A DNA stretch of 64,000 nucleotides from Ornithinibacter aureus (GCF_009858245.1 NZ_VMSB01000001.1:3043623-3107622), one strand, 5' to 3'; shown: positions 49,335 to 62,149, counted from the first letter of the stretch. Program-made: numbers and translations. Notes: generated from the letters alone by a model not told the origin.

Positions 49335-51140
49335 ATGAAGGTCCTTTCCGCCGTTGCCTGGCCGTACGCGAACGGCCCCCGACACCTCGGCCACATCGCC
49401 GGGTTCGGGGTCCCCTCTGACGTCTTCAGCCGCTACATGCGGATGGCGGGGCACGACGTGCTGATGGTGAGCGGTTCCGACGAGCACGGCACCCCGATCC
49501 TCGTCCTGGCCGACAAGGCCGGTGTCACCCCGACGGAGTTCGTCGCGAGGAACCACGCCATCATCGCCGGCGAGCTGGCCGACCTCGGCTGCACCTACGA
49601 CCTGTACACCCGCACCACGACGGCCAACCACTACGCCGTCGCCCAGGAGCTGTTCACCCGGGTCTGGGAGAACGGGTACATGGTCGAGCGCACCCAGCGC
49701 GGGGCGATCTCACCGACGACGGGCCGCACCCTGCCGGACCGCTACATCGAGGGCACGTGCCCCCTGTGCGGTTACGGCGAGGCGCGCGGTGACCAGTGCG
49801 ACAACTGCGGCAACCAGCTCGAGCCCGAGGACCTCGTCAACCCGCGCAGCAAGATCAACGGGGAGACCCCGGAGTTCATCGAGACCCAGCACTTCTTCCT
49901 CGACCTCCCGGCGCTCGCCGATGCGCTGCGCGAGTGGCTCGAGGGGCGTGAGGCCTCGGGCACCTGGCGCCCCAACGTCATCAAGTTCAGCCTCAACATC
50001 CTCGACGACATCAAGCCGCGCGCGATGACCCGCGACATCGACTGGGGCATCCCAGTGCCCCTCGACGGGTGGCGTGACCAGCCGACGAAGCGGCTCTACG
50101 TCTGGTTCGACGCCGTCATCGGCTACCTCTCGGCGTCGATCGAGTGGGCCCGGCGCTCGGGCGACCCCGAGGCCTGGCGCCTGTGGTGGAACCCCGGTAC
50201 GAGCGATGACCCGCAGGTTTCGTACTACTTCATGGGTAAGGACAACATCACCTTCCACTCCCAGATCTGGCCGGCGGAGCTGCTCGGGTACGCCGGTCAC
50301 GGCGAGCGGGGAGGCGAACCGGGGGTCTTCGGCGAGCTCAACCTGCCCACCGAAGTGGTCTCGAGCGAGTTCCTCACCTTCGGTGACCGACAGTTCTCCA
50401 CCAGCCGCGGTGACGTGATCTACGTGCGGGACGTCCTGGAGAAGTACGGCCCCGATGCGATCCGGTTCTACATCTGCGCGGCCGGCCCCGAGAACCAGGA
50501 CTCTGCCTTCACCTGGCGAGACTTCGTCCAGCGCAACAACTCCGAGCTCGTCGCCGGCTGGGGCAACCTCGTCTCTCGTACGGCGGCGATGGTCGCCAAG
50601 AACTTCGGCGAGATCCCGCAGCCCGGGCCGCTCGAGGACATCGACCTCGAGCTGCGCGAGACGGTCACCGGTGCGTTCGCCACGGTCGGCGCCCTGCTGG
50701 AGCGCAACCGGGTCAAGGCCGCGCTCGCCGAGACCATGCGGATCGTCGGTGAGGTCAACGCCTATGTCTCGCGCACCGAGCCCTTCAAGCTCAAGGGTGA
50801 GCACGAGCGCGAGCGGCTGGCCACGGTGCTGCACACCCTGATCCAGAGCGTCTCCGACCTCAACACCCTGCTCGCGCCGTTCCTGCCGCACGCCGCGAAC
50901 CGGGTGCACCTCGCCCTCGGCGGGGTGGGCGAGTTCGTCCCGATGCCGGTGCTCACCGACGTCGTGGGTCTCGACGACGGCGACTCGGATCGCAGCTACC
51001 CGGTGATCACGGGCGACTACTCCGGCACCCCGCGGTGGGAGTCCACGCCCGTGCTGGTCGGCGCTGCGGTGGTCAAGCCGGCGCCGGTGTTCAGCAAGCT
51101 CGACGAGGCCCAGGTGCTCCAGGAGTGGGGCCTGTCGTGA
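49335..51140 (+). CDS. metG: Methionyl-tRNA synthetase
   Basis: 601 residues. This class I synthetase has its HIGH-like motif in [27 protein letters not shown] and zinc-knuckle cysteines [26 protein letters not shown]. The KMSKS-equivalent is FSTSRG (about 50394-50411), preceded by LTFGDRQ; this is a variant loop seen in the actinobacterial/archaeal-type MetRS group. The anticodon-binding domain ends the protein. It charges tRNA-Met for initiation and elongation. The stop overlaps tatD by 4 nt. Confidence 0.95.
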   Translation: MKVLSAVAWPYANGPRHLGHIAGFGVPSDVFSRYMRMAGHDVLMVSGSDEHGTPILVLADKAGVTPTEFVARNHAIIAGELADLGCTYDLYTRTTTANHYAVAQELFTRVWENGYMVERTQRGAISPTTGRTLPDRYIEGTCPLCGYGEARGDQCDNCGNQLEPEDLVNPRSKINGETPEFIETQHFFLDLPALADALREWLEGREASGTWRPNVIKFSLNILDDIKPRAMTRDIDWGIPVPLDGWRDQPTKRLYVWFDAVIGYLSASIEWARRSGDPEAWRLWWNPGTSDDPQVSYYFMGKDNITFHSQIWPAELLGYAGHGERGGEPGVFGELNLPTEVVSSEFLTFGDRQFSTSRGDVIYVRDVLEKYGPDAIRFYICAAGPENQDSAFTWRDFVQRNNSELVAGWGNLVSRTAAMVAKNFGEIPQPGPLEDIDLELRETVTGAFATVGALLERNRVKAALAETMRIVGEVNAYVSRTEPFKLKGEHERERLATVLHTLIQSVSDLNTLLAPFLPHAANRVHLALGGVGEFVPMPVLTDVVGLDDGDSDRSYPVITGDYSGTPRWESTPVLVGAAVVKPAPVFSKLDEAQVLQEWGLS

Positions 51141-52018
51141 GTCCCCGTGCGGAGACCGCCCCGGAGCGGGTCCCCACGGCACCGGATCCGCTGCCGATCG
51201 CGGTCGTCGACAACCACACGCACCTGGACATCACCAGGGACGGCACACAGGTGTCGGTCGAGGGTCTTGGCCCCGTGCTGGCGGCGGCGGCCGAGGTCGG
51301 CGTCGACCGGGTCGTGCAGATCGGGTGCGACCTGCCTGGAGCCCGGTTCGCCGTCGCGGCGGCCGAGCAGCACGCAGGGGTGCTCGCGGGAGTCGCCCTG
51401 CACCCCAACGAGGTTCCCGGCCTGGCCGCAGCGGGAGAGTTGACGTCGGCGTATGCCGAGATCGAGCGCCTCGCTGCCCACCCGCGGGTGAGCGTCGTCG
51501 GCGAGACGGGCCTGGACTACTTCCGGACCGGGCCCGACGGTGTGCCGGTGCAGCAGGAGTCCTTCCGATGGCACATCGACCTCGCCAAGCGGCTCGGCAA
51601 GGCGTTGCAGGTCCACGACCGTGACAGCCACGACGACGTGGTGCGCATCCTCGACGAGGAGGGGGCGCCACCCGCCACGGTGATGCACTGCTTCTCCGGC
51701 GGCCCGGACCTGGCGCGGCAGTGCGTCGACCGCGGCTACCACCTGTCCTTCAGCGGAACCGTCACCTTCAAGAACGCGACGGCCCTGCGCGACGCCCTGG
51801 CCGTGACACCGCTCGACCTGCTGCTCGTCGAGACCGATGCTCCCTACCTCACGCCACATCCCTGGCGCGGTGCAACGAACTCACCGGCTCTGGTGCCCCT
51901 CACCGTTCGGGTCATGGCCGGGGTCCTCGGCGTCGCGGTGCCCACCCTGTGCGAGGCGCTCAGCGACAACGCCGAGCGCCTCTACGGCCCGTGGTCAGCG
52001 CCGTTCTCCGCACCGTGA
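51137..52018 (+). CDS. tatD: TatD-family metal-dependent DNase
   Basis: 293 residues from the GTG at 51137, overlapping metG by 4 nt; upstream frame sequence lies inside metG. A TIM-barrel hydrolase: [10 protein letters not shown] (metal HxH), [58 protein letters not shown] and [17 protein letters not shown]. TatD enzymes are 3'-5' nucleases used in DNA repair/quality control. The metG-tatD-rpfB-rsmA-ispE order equals Rv1007c-Rv1011 except for strand of the first gene. Confidence 0.94.
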   Translation: MSPRAETAPERVPTAPDPLPIAVVDNHTHLDITRDGTQVSVEGLGPVLAAAAEVGVDRVVQIGCDLPGARFAVAAAEQHAGVLAGVALHPNEVPGLAAAGELTSAYAEIERLAAHPRVSVVGETGLDYFRTGPDGVPVQQESFRWHIDLAKRLGKALQVHDRDSHDDVVRILDEEGAPPATVMHCFSGGPDLARQCVDRGYHLSFSGTVTFKNATALRDALAVTPLDLLLVETDAPYLTPHPWRGATNSPALVPLTVRVMAGVLGVAVPTLCEALSDNAERLYGPWSAPFSAP

Positions 52019-52301
52019 CACAGATCTCGTTACCGGTGGTGCTCGTGCGCCAGAAGTGCCCCATGAGGCGCGCCGACGGCTGCCTGACCGTTACCAAAAT
52101 TTGACCTTCGCCCGTTGGCTCCGTCACGCTGGAGGGAATGGCCGGGGCCGAATCGCCTCGGACGGCACGCACGACCACCCTGATCGCCGCCGGTGTCGGC
52201 AGGGAGAGCGTCTGCGTGACGACGCCCCGGTGACGGGTCGTCAGGGCCGCGTGCGGCTGCGTCCGAGTTCGGTGCCCGGAGATCACGAACACTGGAGAAC
52301 C
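52019..52301 (+). promoter_or_regulatory. Structured leader/promoter region of rpfB
   Basis: 283 bp without a gene. CGTTACC occurs twice (about 52028 and 52088), the second in the AT-richer tract TTACCAAAATTTGACC, a likely promoter. Further down the DNA can form several stem-loops (GACGA...TCGTC around 52217-52241; GCCGC-GT-GCGGC near 52245-52257), so the message may have a regulated 5' leader. The conserved core of the c-di-AMP (ydaO) riboswitch, which precedes rpf genes in some actinobacteria, was looked for and not found. Confidence 0.4.
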
Positions 52302-53444
52302 GTGCTTTTCACCCGCCCCCTTCGTCATGTCGCCCAAGGTGTCGCTGCCCTCGTCATCGCTGGCGGTGCCGTCGGTATCGCCCACGCGGACAAGGCCGTC
52401 GAGGTCACCGTCGACGGTCAGCCCACGTCGGTGCACGTCTTCGGCAGCACCGTCGCCGACGTCCTCGCCAAGCAGGACATCACCGTCGGCCCGCACGACG
52501 ACGTCGTGCCCTCCCTGGACACCCCGGTCTCCGACGGCGACCGCATCTCGGTGCGCTACGGTCGCCTCCTGACGGTGACCGTCGACGGCGAGACGACCGA
52601 GCGCTGGACCACGGCCACCACGGTTGACGGCGCGCTCACGGATCTGAACATCCGCGCCGAGGGTGCCGCCCTGACGGCCTCGCGTTCGCAGAGCCTGGGC
52701 CGTGACGGCCTCACCCTGGCCGTCACCACCCCGAAGAACGTCACGGTCGTCGCCGACGGCAAGACCCGCAAGGTCACCACGACGAGCCAGACCGTGTTCG
52801 GTGTCCTCGCCGAGCTCGACGTCGCCAAGCGCGCCGCGGACGTCGTCTCCCCGGTCATGCCAACCTCGGTCGAGGACGGCATGAAGATCACCCTCAAGCG
52901 CGTGGACGTCAAGACCGAGACCGCCAAGAAGGCCATCGCGTTCACGACCACCAAGCAGAAGGACTCGAGCCTGTACAAGGGCCAGACCAAGGTCGTCACC
53001 AAGGGCAAGAAGGGCTCCAAGACCGTCGTCAGCCAGGTCACCTTCGTCGACGGGAAGAAGACGAGCACCAAGGTCGTCAAGAGCACCGTCACCGCCAAGC
53101 CCGTCGCGGCTGTCGTCAAGGTCGGCACGAAGGCCCGCCCGGCGGCCACCACGAGCACCGGTGGCAGCGGCGGCGGCAGCACGTCTGGCGCGGGCATCAA
53201 CACCGCCCGCTCCGCCATGTGGGACCGGATCGCCCAGTGCGAGTCCGGTGGCCGCTGGAACATCAACACCGGCAACGGCTACTACGGCGGTCTGCAGTTC
53301 GCCACCGCGTCCTGGCTGGCCATGGGTGGCGACGACTTCGCCCCCCGCGCCGACCTCGCGTCGCGCGCCGAGCAGATCACCATCGCCAACCGCTACTACG
53401 CGCGGGCCGGCCTCTCCCCGTGGGGCTGCGCACACGCCGCCTGA
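52302..53444 (+). CDS. rpfB: Resuscitation-promoting factor (RpfB type)
   Basis: 380 residues from the GTG at 52302, with GGAG 6 nt upstream. An N-terminal signal/anchor (HVAQGVAALVIAGGAVGIAHA) is followed by three DUF348 repeats (VEVTVDGQPTSVHVFGSTVADVLAKQD; LLTVTVDGETTERWTTATTVDGALTDLN; NVTVVADGKTRKVTTTSQTVFGVLAEL), a G5 domain (about residues 200-285), a Gly/Ser linker and the lysozyme-like Rpf domain with catalytic Glu in WDRIAQCESGGRWNIN and GYYGGLQFATASWLAMGG. Rpf proteins cleave peptidoglycan and wake dormant cells. The architecture is that of M. tuberculosis RpfB, and rsmA and ispE follow as there. Confidence 0.95.
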   Translation: MLFTRPLRHVAQGVAALVIAGGAVGIAHADKAVEVTVDGQPTSVHVFGSTVADVLAKQDITVGPHDDVVPSLDTPVSDGDRISVRYGRLLTVTVDGETTERWTTATTVDGALTDLNIRAEGAALTASRSQSLGRDGLTLAVTTPKNVTVVADGKTRKVTTTSQTVFGVLAELDVAKRAADVVSPVMPTSVEDGMKITLKRVDVKTETAKKAIAFTTTKQKDSSLYKGQTKVVTKGKKGSKTVVSQVTFVDGKKTSTKVVKSTVTAKPVAAVVKVGTKARPAATTSTGGSGGGSTSGAGINTARSAMWDRIAQCESGGRWNINTGNGYYGGLQFATASWLAMGGDDFAPRADLASRAEQITIANRYYARAGLSPWGCAHAA

Positions 53445-53469
53445 TCAACGACCTGATCACGACCTCGGA

Positions 53470-53500
53470 TGCCGGGTCGACGCCTCGCGTCGGCCCGGCA
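53470..53500 (+). terminator. Terminator after rpfB
   Basis: TGCCGGGTCGACGC pairs with GCGTCGGCCCGGCA through one mismatch around loop CTC, 25 nt after the stop. GC-rich, no T-run. Confidence 0.7.
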
Positions 53501-53526
53501 CCGTGCGTCGTGGCTAGGGTGAGCGC

Positions 53527-54402
53527 ATGTCCGACGACCACGAGGTGAGCCTGCTCGGGGCAGGTGAGATCCGCGACCTCGCCGCGCGCCACGGCATCCG
53601 CCCGACCAAGCAGTGGGGTCAGAACTTCGTCGTCGATGGCAACACCGTCCGGCGCATCGTGCGGGTGGCCGGCGTCGGGGCAGGTGACACCGTCGTCGAG
53701 GTGGGGCCGGGCCTGGGCTCGTTGACCCTCGCCCTGCTGCCGGAGGTGGACCGGGTCGTCGCGATCGAGGTCGACCCGGCGCTGGCCGCGGCCCTGCCCG
53801 ACACGGTCGCGCAGCACGCGCCCACCCTCGTCGACCGCCTCGACGTGGTGCAGGCCGACGCGCTCACCGTGACCGAGCTGCCCGGGCCGGCACCGACGGC
53901 CCTCGTCGCGAACCTGCCCTACAACGTGTCCGTGCCGGTGGTCCTGCGCTTCCTCGAGCTGTTCCCCACGGTGCGCACCATCCTCGTCATGGTCCAGCTC
54001 GAGGTCGCCGAGCGGCTCGCCGCCGGCCCGGGCTCGAAGACGTACGGCGTGCCGAGCGTCAAGGCCGCCTGGTACGCCGACGTGCGGCTCGCCGGCCGGG
54101 TGCCGCGCAGCGTCTTCTGGCCCGTTCCGAACGTCGACTCCGGGCTCGTCGCCCTGACCCGCCGCGAACCGCCGGTCACCGACGCCAGCCGCCAGGAGGT
54201 CTTCGCCTGCGTCGACGCGGCCTTCGCGCAGCGCCGCAAGACCCTGCGTGCCGCCCTCGCATCGTGGGCGGGGTCGGCCGCGCTCGCCGAGGCTGCGCTG
54301 ACGGCTGCGGGCGTCGATCCGCGCACTCGTGGGGAGCAGCTCGACGTCGCAACCTTCGCCGCGATCGCCTCCGCTCGGGTTCAGGCGGTGCAGGGGTCCT
54401 GA
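53527..54402 (+). CDS. rsmA: 16S rRNA dimethyladenosine transferase
   Basis: 291 residues. RsmA/KsgA dimethylates A1518 and A1519 of 16S rRNA. Motifs: [22 protein letters not shown] (family N-terminus), SAM site [29 protein letters not shown], catalytic [12 protein letters not shown], and the C-terminal [20 protein letters not shown]. Length is normal. It precedes ispE by 20 nt, as in mycobacteria. Confidence 0.95.
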   Translation: MSDDHEVSLLGAGEIRDLAARHGIRPTKQWGQNFVVDGNTVRRIVRVAGVGAGDTVVEVGPGLGSLTLALLPEVDRVVAIEVDPALAAALPDTVAQHAPTLVDRLDVVQADALTVTELPGPAPTALVANLPYNVSVPVVLRFLELFPTVRTILVMVQLEVAERLAAGPGSKTYGVPSVKAAWYADVRLAGRVPRSVFWPVPNVDSGLVALTRREPPVTDASRQEVFACVDAAFAQRRKTLRAALASWAGSAALAEAALTAAGVDPRTRGEQLDVATFAAIASARVQAVQGS

Positions 54403-54421
54403 AGCACTTTAGGGTGGGGAC

Positions 54422-55350
54422 ATGACCTCGGCTCCCCTCGTGCCCGCTCCGGTGACGGTCCGGGTGCCGGCCAAGGTCAACCTCGAGCTGCTCGTGGGCC
54501 CACGCCGCCCCGACGGCTACCACGCCCTGTCCACGGTGTTCCAGGCGGTGAGCCTCTACGACGACGTCACCGTGGCCGCCGCCGCGGACTGGGGCGTCAC
54601 CGTCTCCGGACCGCTCGCGGCGGGGGTGCCCGAGAACGGGGACAACCTCGCCCTGCGGGCGGCGCGGCTCGTGGAGACCCACTTCGACATCGACCCGGTG
54701 CACATCGCCATCCGCAAGGGCATCCCGGTGGCGGGCGGCATGGCCGGCGGGTCGGCGGATGCCGCGGCCACCCTGGTCGCCCTCGACCACCTCTGGGACC
54801 TCGACCTGGACCGCGAAGAGCTGGAGGACCTCGCCAGCGAGCTCGGCAGCGACGTGCCCTTCCTCATCGCCGGGGGCACGGCGATGGGCAGCGGGCGCGG
54901 CGAACTGCTCGCCCCCGTGCTCGCCCGGGGCACCTACCACTGGGTGTTCGCGCTCGCCGAGGGCGGTCTGTCCACCCCGGCCGTCTACGCCGAGTGCGAC
55001 CGCCTGCGTGACGACGAGGACGTGCCCGACCCCGTTCCCACCGCGGCCCTCATGAGCGCCCTGCGCACCGGCGACCCCCACGAGCTCGCCGCACAGCTGT
55101 CCAACGACCTCCAGGCGGCGTCACTGTCGCTGCGGCCCGACCTCGCCGAGGTGCTGGCCGCGGGCATGGAGTACGGGGCGCTGGGCGGCATCGTCTCCGG
55201 CTCCGGCCCGACGACGGCCTTCCTCGTCGAGAACAGCGAGGCCGGCATCGACCTCGCCGTCGCCCTCACGGCCAGCGGCGTCGTCCGCGACGTGCGGCGC
55301 GCCAGCGGTCCGGTCCACGGTGCCCACGTGATCCACCAGCGGACCGACTA

Positions 55351-55351
<1 letters not shown>
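54422..55351 (+). CDS. ispE: 4-diphosphocytidyl-2-C-methyl-D-erythritol kinase
   Basis: 309 residues. A GHMP kinase of the MEP isoprenoid pathway that phosphorylates CDP-ME at position 2. Visible are VPAKVNLELLVGPRRPDGYHALSTVFQAV (substrate site), the ATP loop PVAGGMAGGSADAAATLVALD, and the C-terminal GGIVSGSGPTTAFLVEN. Its stop overlaps the ABC-F start by 1 nt. Confidence 0.95.
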
Positions 55352-57261
<1,910 letters not shown>

Positions 57262-59912
57262 GGCTTGACGGTGCGCAGCAGCCGGGGCCCGCGGGTCCAC
57301 ACCCACCAGTAGGCGACCCCGGCGAGCAGACCCGCCAGGTAGCCCAGCCACGGGGTCGATCGGGTCGCCTGGAGCACCTGCCAGTGCAGCACGTAGATGA
57401 ACAGCGAGCTCGCGGCGAGCACCTGCACCAGCGGAACGAGCCCGCGGGGCACCCGTAGCGTCGGCACCCAGATGACGAGCAGGGCTGCGGTCAGGGTCAG
57501 CAGGTCGCGCTTGGGATTGCCCGAGAAGGTGCCGATGGTGGGGATCGCGACGGCCGTGACGAGCATCCGCTGGCCCAGGCCCTGCGCCTTGGCGGCGGCC
57601 CAGCCCAGGCAGAACAGCCACGAGACCACGAGCGCCGAGCCCTGCACGTGCGGCACGGGCGGGAAGAGCAGGCCCTGCCACCACAGCATCCCCATGCCCG
57701 CCAGCGCCAGCGGCAGCGCGAACGGGTGCCGTCGCTCGAGCCGGTCGCCCCACGGCGTCGCGACGACGGCGGTCACGACGAGCAGCACGAACACCGCCGA
57801 CTCGATGAACCAGAACCGCCAGTCGGGTCCGAGGCGGGCCTGCCCGAACGCCCAGTTGAGCAGGGCCATGGTCGACCACGCGTACTGCCCGATGAGTAGG
57901 TGCGCGCCGACGATGACGACGAGCGCCGGCGCGGCGATGCGGCGCACTGCGGTGAGCAGGCCGCGCACCCGCTCGGTGCGCGGCGCCTCACCGAGCCGGA
58001 AGCGGGCCAGGTTCCAGCCGACGAGCACGAGCAGGGCATGGGCCGTGCCCTGGAGCGTGAAGACGTGGGCGTGGGTGCCGACGATGAGCACGATGGCGAG
58101 CGCCCGCAGCACCACGCTGGTCTCGACCGAGCGGGTGGACAGGGCCCGGCGCAGGCGCGCGCGCAGGGTGGGCGGCGTGCCGTCCGGTGCCGGGTGTGGC
58201 GTGCCGGATGCCGCCCGGCCGGGTTCGGTGGTCGCCTCGGCTTCCAGCGCCTCGAGCTCGCGCAGGGTCAGCAGGTGCCAGCTGGCCGGCAGGTGTCCGA
58301 GGTGGTCCTCGACGTGCAGCGACGCCTCGACGTACGACAGCGAGTCGCCGCCGAGGGAGGCGAAGGAGTCCTCCGGTGAGACCGATGCCAGCCCGAGCAC
58401 GGCGGGATACCGCTCGCGAAGGGAACCCGCGCCGGCCGGCGCCTCGGTCGTCACATCGGCCGCGCGGACGCGGGCCGCTGCGGCCAGGTCGGTCAGCGTG
58501 GCGTAGTCGACCTTGCCGCTGCTCAGGTGGGGCAGTGCGTCCAGGCCGAGGTCGGCGGAGGTCAGCACCTGCACGCAGCGCGTCGGGATGCCGGCCGACC
58601 GGGCCGCGCGCTCGGCGAGCCTGCGGTGGTCGACCGGGGTGGGGCCCGGCGCGCAGACGAGAGCGACGGCATCCGGCGCGGCGAGGCAGCGCACGTCGTG
58701 CCCGCCGTCGCGCAGGGTGCGCTCGACGTGGTCGAGGTCGACCCGGTGCCCGAGAACCTTCGCCACGCGCGACCGGCGGCCGGTGATCTCGAGCAGCCCG
58801 GCATCCGTGATGCGGCCGAGGTCACCGGTGTGCAGGCGCTCGACGGTGCGCCCCAGCGCGAGGTCGGCGGCGGTGTCGGCGTAGCCGAGCATGACGTTCG
58901 GCCCGGAGTAGACGACCTCGCCGTCGACGATCTCGAGGGATCCGCCGGGCACGGCCACACCGACCGTGGTGGGGTGCTCGGCGGCGAGACCGGGGGGCAG
59001 GTAGGCCATCCGCGCGGTCGCCTCGGTCTGGCCGTACATGACGAACAGGTCCACGCCGCGTCGGCGCCCGAGGGTGGCCAGCTCGACGACGCGCTGCGGG
59101 TCCATCCGGCCGCCGGCCTGGGTGATGGTGCGCAGGTGGGGGAGGTCCATCGTGGCGAAACCGACGCGGTCGAGCAGCTCGAAGGTGTGTGGGACGCCGG
59201 CGAGGGTGGTGACCCGGGCCTCGGCGGCGAGCGTCCAGAAGCACTCGTCGGCGATCGAGAGGTCGGTGAGCACGATCGATGCCCCGACGAGCAGGTGGCT
59301 GTGCACGACGCTCAGGCCGTAGCAGTAGTGCAGCGGCAGGCTGGTGACGGCCCGGTCCTGCGGGCGGATGCTCAGCGCCTCGGCGATCGCCTCGGCGTTG
59401 CTGCGCAGGTTGTCGTGGGAGAGGCGCACCAGGCGGGGCGATCCGCTCGACCCGCTCGTGCTCATGAGCAGGGCGAGGTCGGGGTGCAGGGGGTGGGCCG
59501 GGTGCTCGCGGTGGGGCTGGATCGCGGGCGTGCCCTCGCCGGTGGAGGTGATCGTGACGTCGGGGTCCCACGTGGCGGCCAGGGCGGCTGCGGGGGAGCC
59601 GGGCGGGGTGAGCAGCACGACGTGCCCGGCCTCATGGGCAGCCAGGTAGCCGACGAGGGTGTCGAGGTCGTTGGCCCCGTGCACGTGCACCAGGCGGCGC
59701 TCGCCGGCGAGGATGCCGGCCGCGCTCGCCACCCGCTCGGCCAGTTCACCGCGGGTCAGCGTCGTCAGCCGCCCGCCCCCGCCCCGCACGTGCACGGCAT
59801 CCGCGTGGTCAGGTGCCCGTCGACAGGTCAGGGCCGTGCCCGGCCCTGCCTGCGCGGGGTGTGCCTCGGCCCGCGGGGGAGCAGAGGCGGTGAGGGGCAC
59901 GAACCGAGAGTA

Positions 59913-59932
59913 GTGAGGTAAGCCTTACCTCT
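59913..59932 (-). promoter_or_regulatory. Candidate IdeR/DtxR iron box
   Basis: On the coding strand AGAGGTAAGGCTTACCTCA is a 19-bp site with perfect 8-bp arms GAGGTAAG/CTTACCTC around G; 14 of 19 positions match the DtxR/IdeR consensus TTAGGTTAGGCTAACCTAA. It ends about 13 nt before the GTG of the adenylation-acyltransferase gene, overlapping where a promoter must lie, so Fe2+-bound regulator should repress the gene in iron-rich cells. Confidence 0.7.
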
Positions 59933-59991
59933 ACAACTCCGGGCGGTGTGAGATGCGCCCCGCCGCGAGGACCTCGCTCTCGCGATGCCGG

Positions 59992-60492
59992 TCAGCTCGG
60001 CTCGGTCTCGAAGGGGTGCAGCAGGCGGCGCAGCAGGGCGGCCAGGTCGTCGCGCTCGGTGTCGGACAGCTCGGCGAGGAGCTGGTGCTCGTGGGCGAGG
60101 AGGTCGGCGAGGGCGGCATCCACGACGTCCATGCCTGCGGGGGTGAGTCGGACCAGCACGCCACGCCGGTCGGTGGGGTCGGGGTGGCGCTCGACATAGC
60201 CACGGGCGGCGAGGCGGTCGACGCGGTTGGTCATCGTCCCGCTCGTCACGAGCGTCTCGGTGACGAGCTGCCCGGGGCTGAGCTCGTAGGGCGTGCCGGC
60301 CCGGCGAAGCGCGGACAGGACGTCGAACTCCCACCCGTCGAGGCCGTGCTCGGCGAAGGCCGTCCCGCGGGCACGATCGAGGCGTCGGGCCAGCCGGGAC
60401 ACCCTGCTGAAGACCTCGAGGGGTGCCACGTCGAGCCCGGGACGCTCCCGGCGCCACGCGGAGACGATACGGTCGACATCGTCAGCGGCCAT
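59992..60492 (-). CDS. MarR-family transcriptional regulator
   Basis: 166 residues from the ATG at 60492; the longer open frame would run over the operator. Winged-helix MarR fold: GLDGWEFDVLSALRRAGTPYELSPGQLVTETLVTSGTMTNRVDRLAARGYVERHPDPTDRRGVLVRLTPAGMDVVDAAL, with the DxRG-type wing (DPTDRRGV). The C-terminal helices (LSDTERDDLAALLRRLLHPFE) form the dimer interface. A perfect palindrome lies in the 107-bp divergent gap shared with the methyltransferase gene, pointing to autoregulation and possible control of that gene. Confidence 0.92.
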   Translation of the reverse strand: MAADDVDRIVSAWRRERPGLDVAPLEVFSRVSRLARRLDRARGTAFAEHGLDGWEFDVLSALRRAGTPYELSPGQLVTETLVTSGTMTNRVDRLAARGYVERHPDPTDRRGVLVRLTPAGMDVVDAALADLLAHEHQLLAELSDTERDDLAALLRRLLHPFETEPS

Positions 60493-60511
60493 GAGGCCGA
60501 CTCTACTGCCC

Positions 60512-60526
60512 GTCAAGTTTCTTGAC
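60512..60526. promoter_or_regulatory. Palindromic MarR operator between divergent genes
   Basis: GTCAAG-TTT-CTTGAC has perfect 6-bp arms and a 3-bp spacer, 19 bp upstream of the marR start. TTGACA at its right edge (60523-60528) could be the -35 element of the rightward promoter, so binding would block both directions. Confidence 0.75.
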
Positions 60527-60599
60527 ATCGAGACACCGGCGCCGCCCACCGATCCACCAGGTTCACCCACAACCAGGCGCCCGACCCGAGGAGCACGGC

Positions 60600-61412
60600 A
60601 TGAGCGAGCACGTGAGCTGGGACCCCACCGCCTATGGCCGGTTCTCGGCCGAACGCAGCAGGCCCTTCGCCGACCTGCTCGCGCAGGTGCGCACCGAGGA
60701 CCCCGCGGTCGTCGTCGACCTCGGGTGCGGCCACGGCCCGGCCACCCTCATGCTCGGCGAGCTCTGGCCGCAGGCCCGGGTCATCGGTGTCGACGCGTCA
60801 GAGGCCATGCTGGAGTCGGCCCGCGCCCTCGACGACGCCGGCCGGGTCGAGTGGGTGCAGGCCGAGCTTCGTGAGTGGGACCCGGCCTCCCTCGGTGTGG
60901 CCCCGGACGTCATCATCACCAACTCCACCCTCCAGTGGATTCCCGGTCACCTCGACCTGCTCGACACCTGGGTCGAGGCGCTTGCCCCGGGTGGCTGGCT
61001 GGCCCTGCAGGTGCCCGGCAACTTCGACGCCCCGAGCCACCGCCTGATGCGCGAGACGGCGGAACAGCACGAGCGGGCCGGTGAGCTGGGGGCCGCGCTG
61101 GACCTGCCGGCGGTGGGGGAGCCCGCCACCTACCTGCGTTACCTCACCCGACTGGGATGCACGGTCGACGCGTGGGAGACCACCTACCTGCACGTCCTGG
61201 ACCCCGACGGCGCCGAGGACAACCCCGTGCTGAGCTGGGTCACGGCCACCGGGCTGCGGCCGGTGCTCGACATCCTCACCGAGGACGACGAGCGCGCTGC
61301 GTTCCTCGAGCCCTACGCCGCGCTGCTCGCGGAGGCGTACCCGCGCACGCCGCTCGGGGTGCTCTTCCCGTTCCGCCGGGTGTTCGCGGTCGGCCGGAAG
61401 ACCACCGCCTGA
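60600..61412 (+). CDS. tam: Trans-aconitate 2-methyltransferase
   Basis: 270 residues from the ATG at 60600, with GAGGAG 6 nt upstream. A class I SAM methyltransferase: WDPTAYGRFSAERSRPFADLLAQV (N-terminal signature of Tam), SAM site VVVDLGCGHGPATLML, VIGVDASEAML, NSTLQWIPGHLDLLDTWVEALAPGGWLALQVPGNFDAPSHRLMRE, and the late block GLRPVLDILTEDDERAAFLEPYAALLAEAYP. It esterifies trans-aconitate, a spontaneous inhibitor of the citric acid cycle. Assigned by characteristic motifs; related methyltransferases exist. Confidence 0.88.
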   Translation: MSEHVSWDPTAYGRFSAERSRPFADLLAQVRTEDPAVVVDLGCGHGPATLMLGELWPQARVIGVDASEAMLESARALDDAGRVEWVQAELREWDPASLGVAPDVIITNSTLQWIPGHLDLLDTWVEALAPGGWLALQVPGNFDAPSHRLMRETAEQHERAGELGAALDLPAVGEPATYLRYLTRLGCTVDAWETTYLHVLDPDGAEDNPVLSWVTATGLRPVLDILTEDDERAAFLEPYAALLAEAYPRTPLGVLFPFRRVFAVGRKTTA

Positions 61413-61433
61413 CCGGATGCCGTACGCCGGCCC

Positions 61434-62111
61434 TCAGGACGGGCTGGCGGTGAGCGTGGGCTTGGGTTCCAGGCCGGTCAGCCCGTTCCAGGCGAGGTTG
61501 ACGACGTGAGCGGCGACCTCGTGCTTCTTGAACTTGCGGGAGTCCAGCCACCACTGGCCGGTCAGGGCGATCATGCCGACGAGCATCTGTGCGTACATCG
61601 GCGCGGCCTTGGGGTCGAGCTTGTGGGACTTGAACTCGGCCGCGAGGATGTGCTCGACCTGGCTGGCGATGTCGCTCATGAGGCTGGCGAAGGAACCGGT
61701 GGCCTGCCCGGTCGGGCTGTCCCGCACGAGGATCCGGAAGCCGTCAGTGGAGGTCTCGACGTAGCCGAGCAGGGCCAGGGCGGCGCGTTCGATGATCTCG
61801 CGCGAGGTGCCCTCGGAGGTCAGCGCCCCCTGCACCGCGCTCAGCAGGCTCTCGATCTCGCGGTCGACGACGACGGCGTACAGGCCCTCCTTGCCGCCGA
61901 AGTGCTCGTAGACCACCGGCTTGGACACCCCGGCCGAGGCGGCGATCTCCTCGATCGTCGTCCCCTCGAAACCCTTGTCGGCGAAGTGCTTGCGACCCAC
62001 CCCGATGAGTTGCTCGCGACGCTCGCGTCCGGTCATCCGGGCGCGGCTGGTCTTGGGGGGCTTGGCCGAGGCAGGGGCAGTCACCCCGTCATTGTGCCCG
62101 GCTGAGTCCAT
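61434..62111 (-). CDS. TetR-family transcriptional regulator
   Basis: 225 residues from the ATG at 62111; a GTG at 62084 is an alternative start closer to family averages. HTH domain: REQLIGVGRKHFADKGFEGTTIEEIAASAGVSKPVVYEHFGGKEGLYAVVVDREIESLL. The ligand-binding half includes YVETSTDGFRILVRDSPTGQ and MYAQMLVGMIALTGQWWLDSRK. Function unknown. It is convergent with tam (22 bp between stops) and divergent from the tRNA gene. Confidence 0.92.
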   Translation of the reverse strand: MDSAGHNDGVTAPASAKPPKTSRARMTGRERREQLIGVGRKHFADKGFEGTTIEEIAASAGVSKPVVYEHFGGKEGLYAVVVDREIESLLSAVQGALTSEGTSREIIERAALALLGYVETSTDGFRILVRDSPTGQATGSFASLMSDIASQVEHILAAEFKSHKLDPKAAPMYAQMLVGMIALTGQWWLDSRKFKKHEVAAHVVNLAWNGLTGLEPKPTLTASPS

Positions 62112-62149
62112 TACCCTCACCGTATGCCGTGCGCCGCCGTGCGCACCGG

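Noticed and set aside
49335-51140. Defective methionyl-tRNA synthetase because KMSKS reads FSTSR
   Set aside because: This variant loop is usual for the actinobacterial/archaeal-type enzyme, and all other motifs are intact.
52019-52301. c-di-AMP (ydaO) riboswitch upstream of rpfB
   Set aside because: Some actinobacterial rpf genes have one, but the conserved blocks (GGGTGAA, CCGTCAGCT, GAGAGGA) are not found in order here; only generic hairpins are visible.
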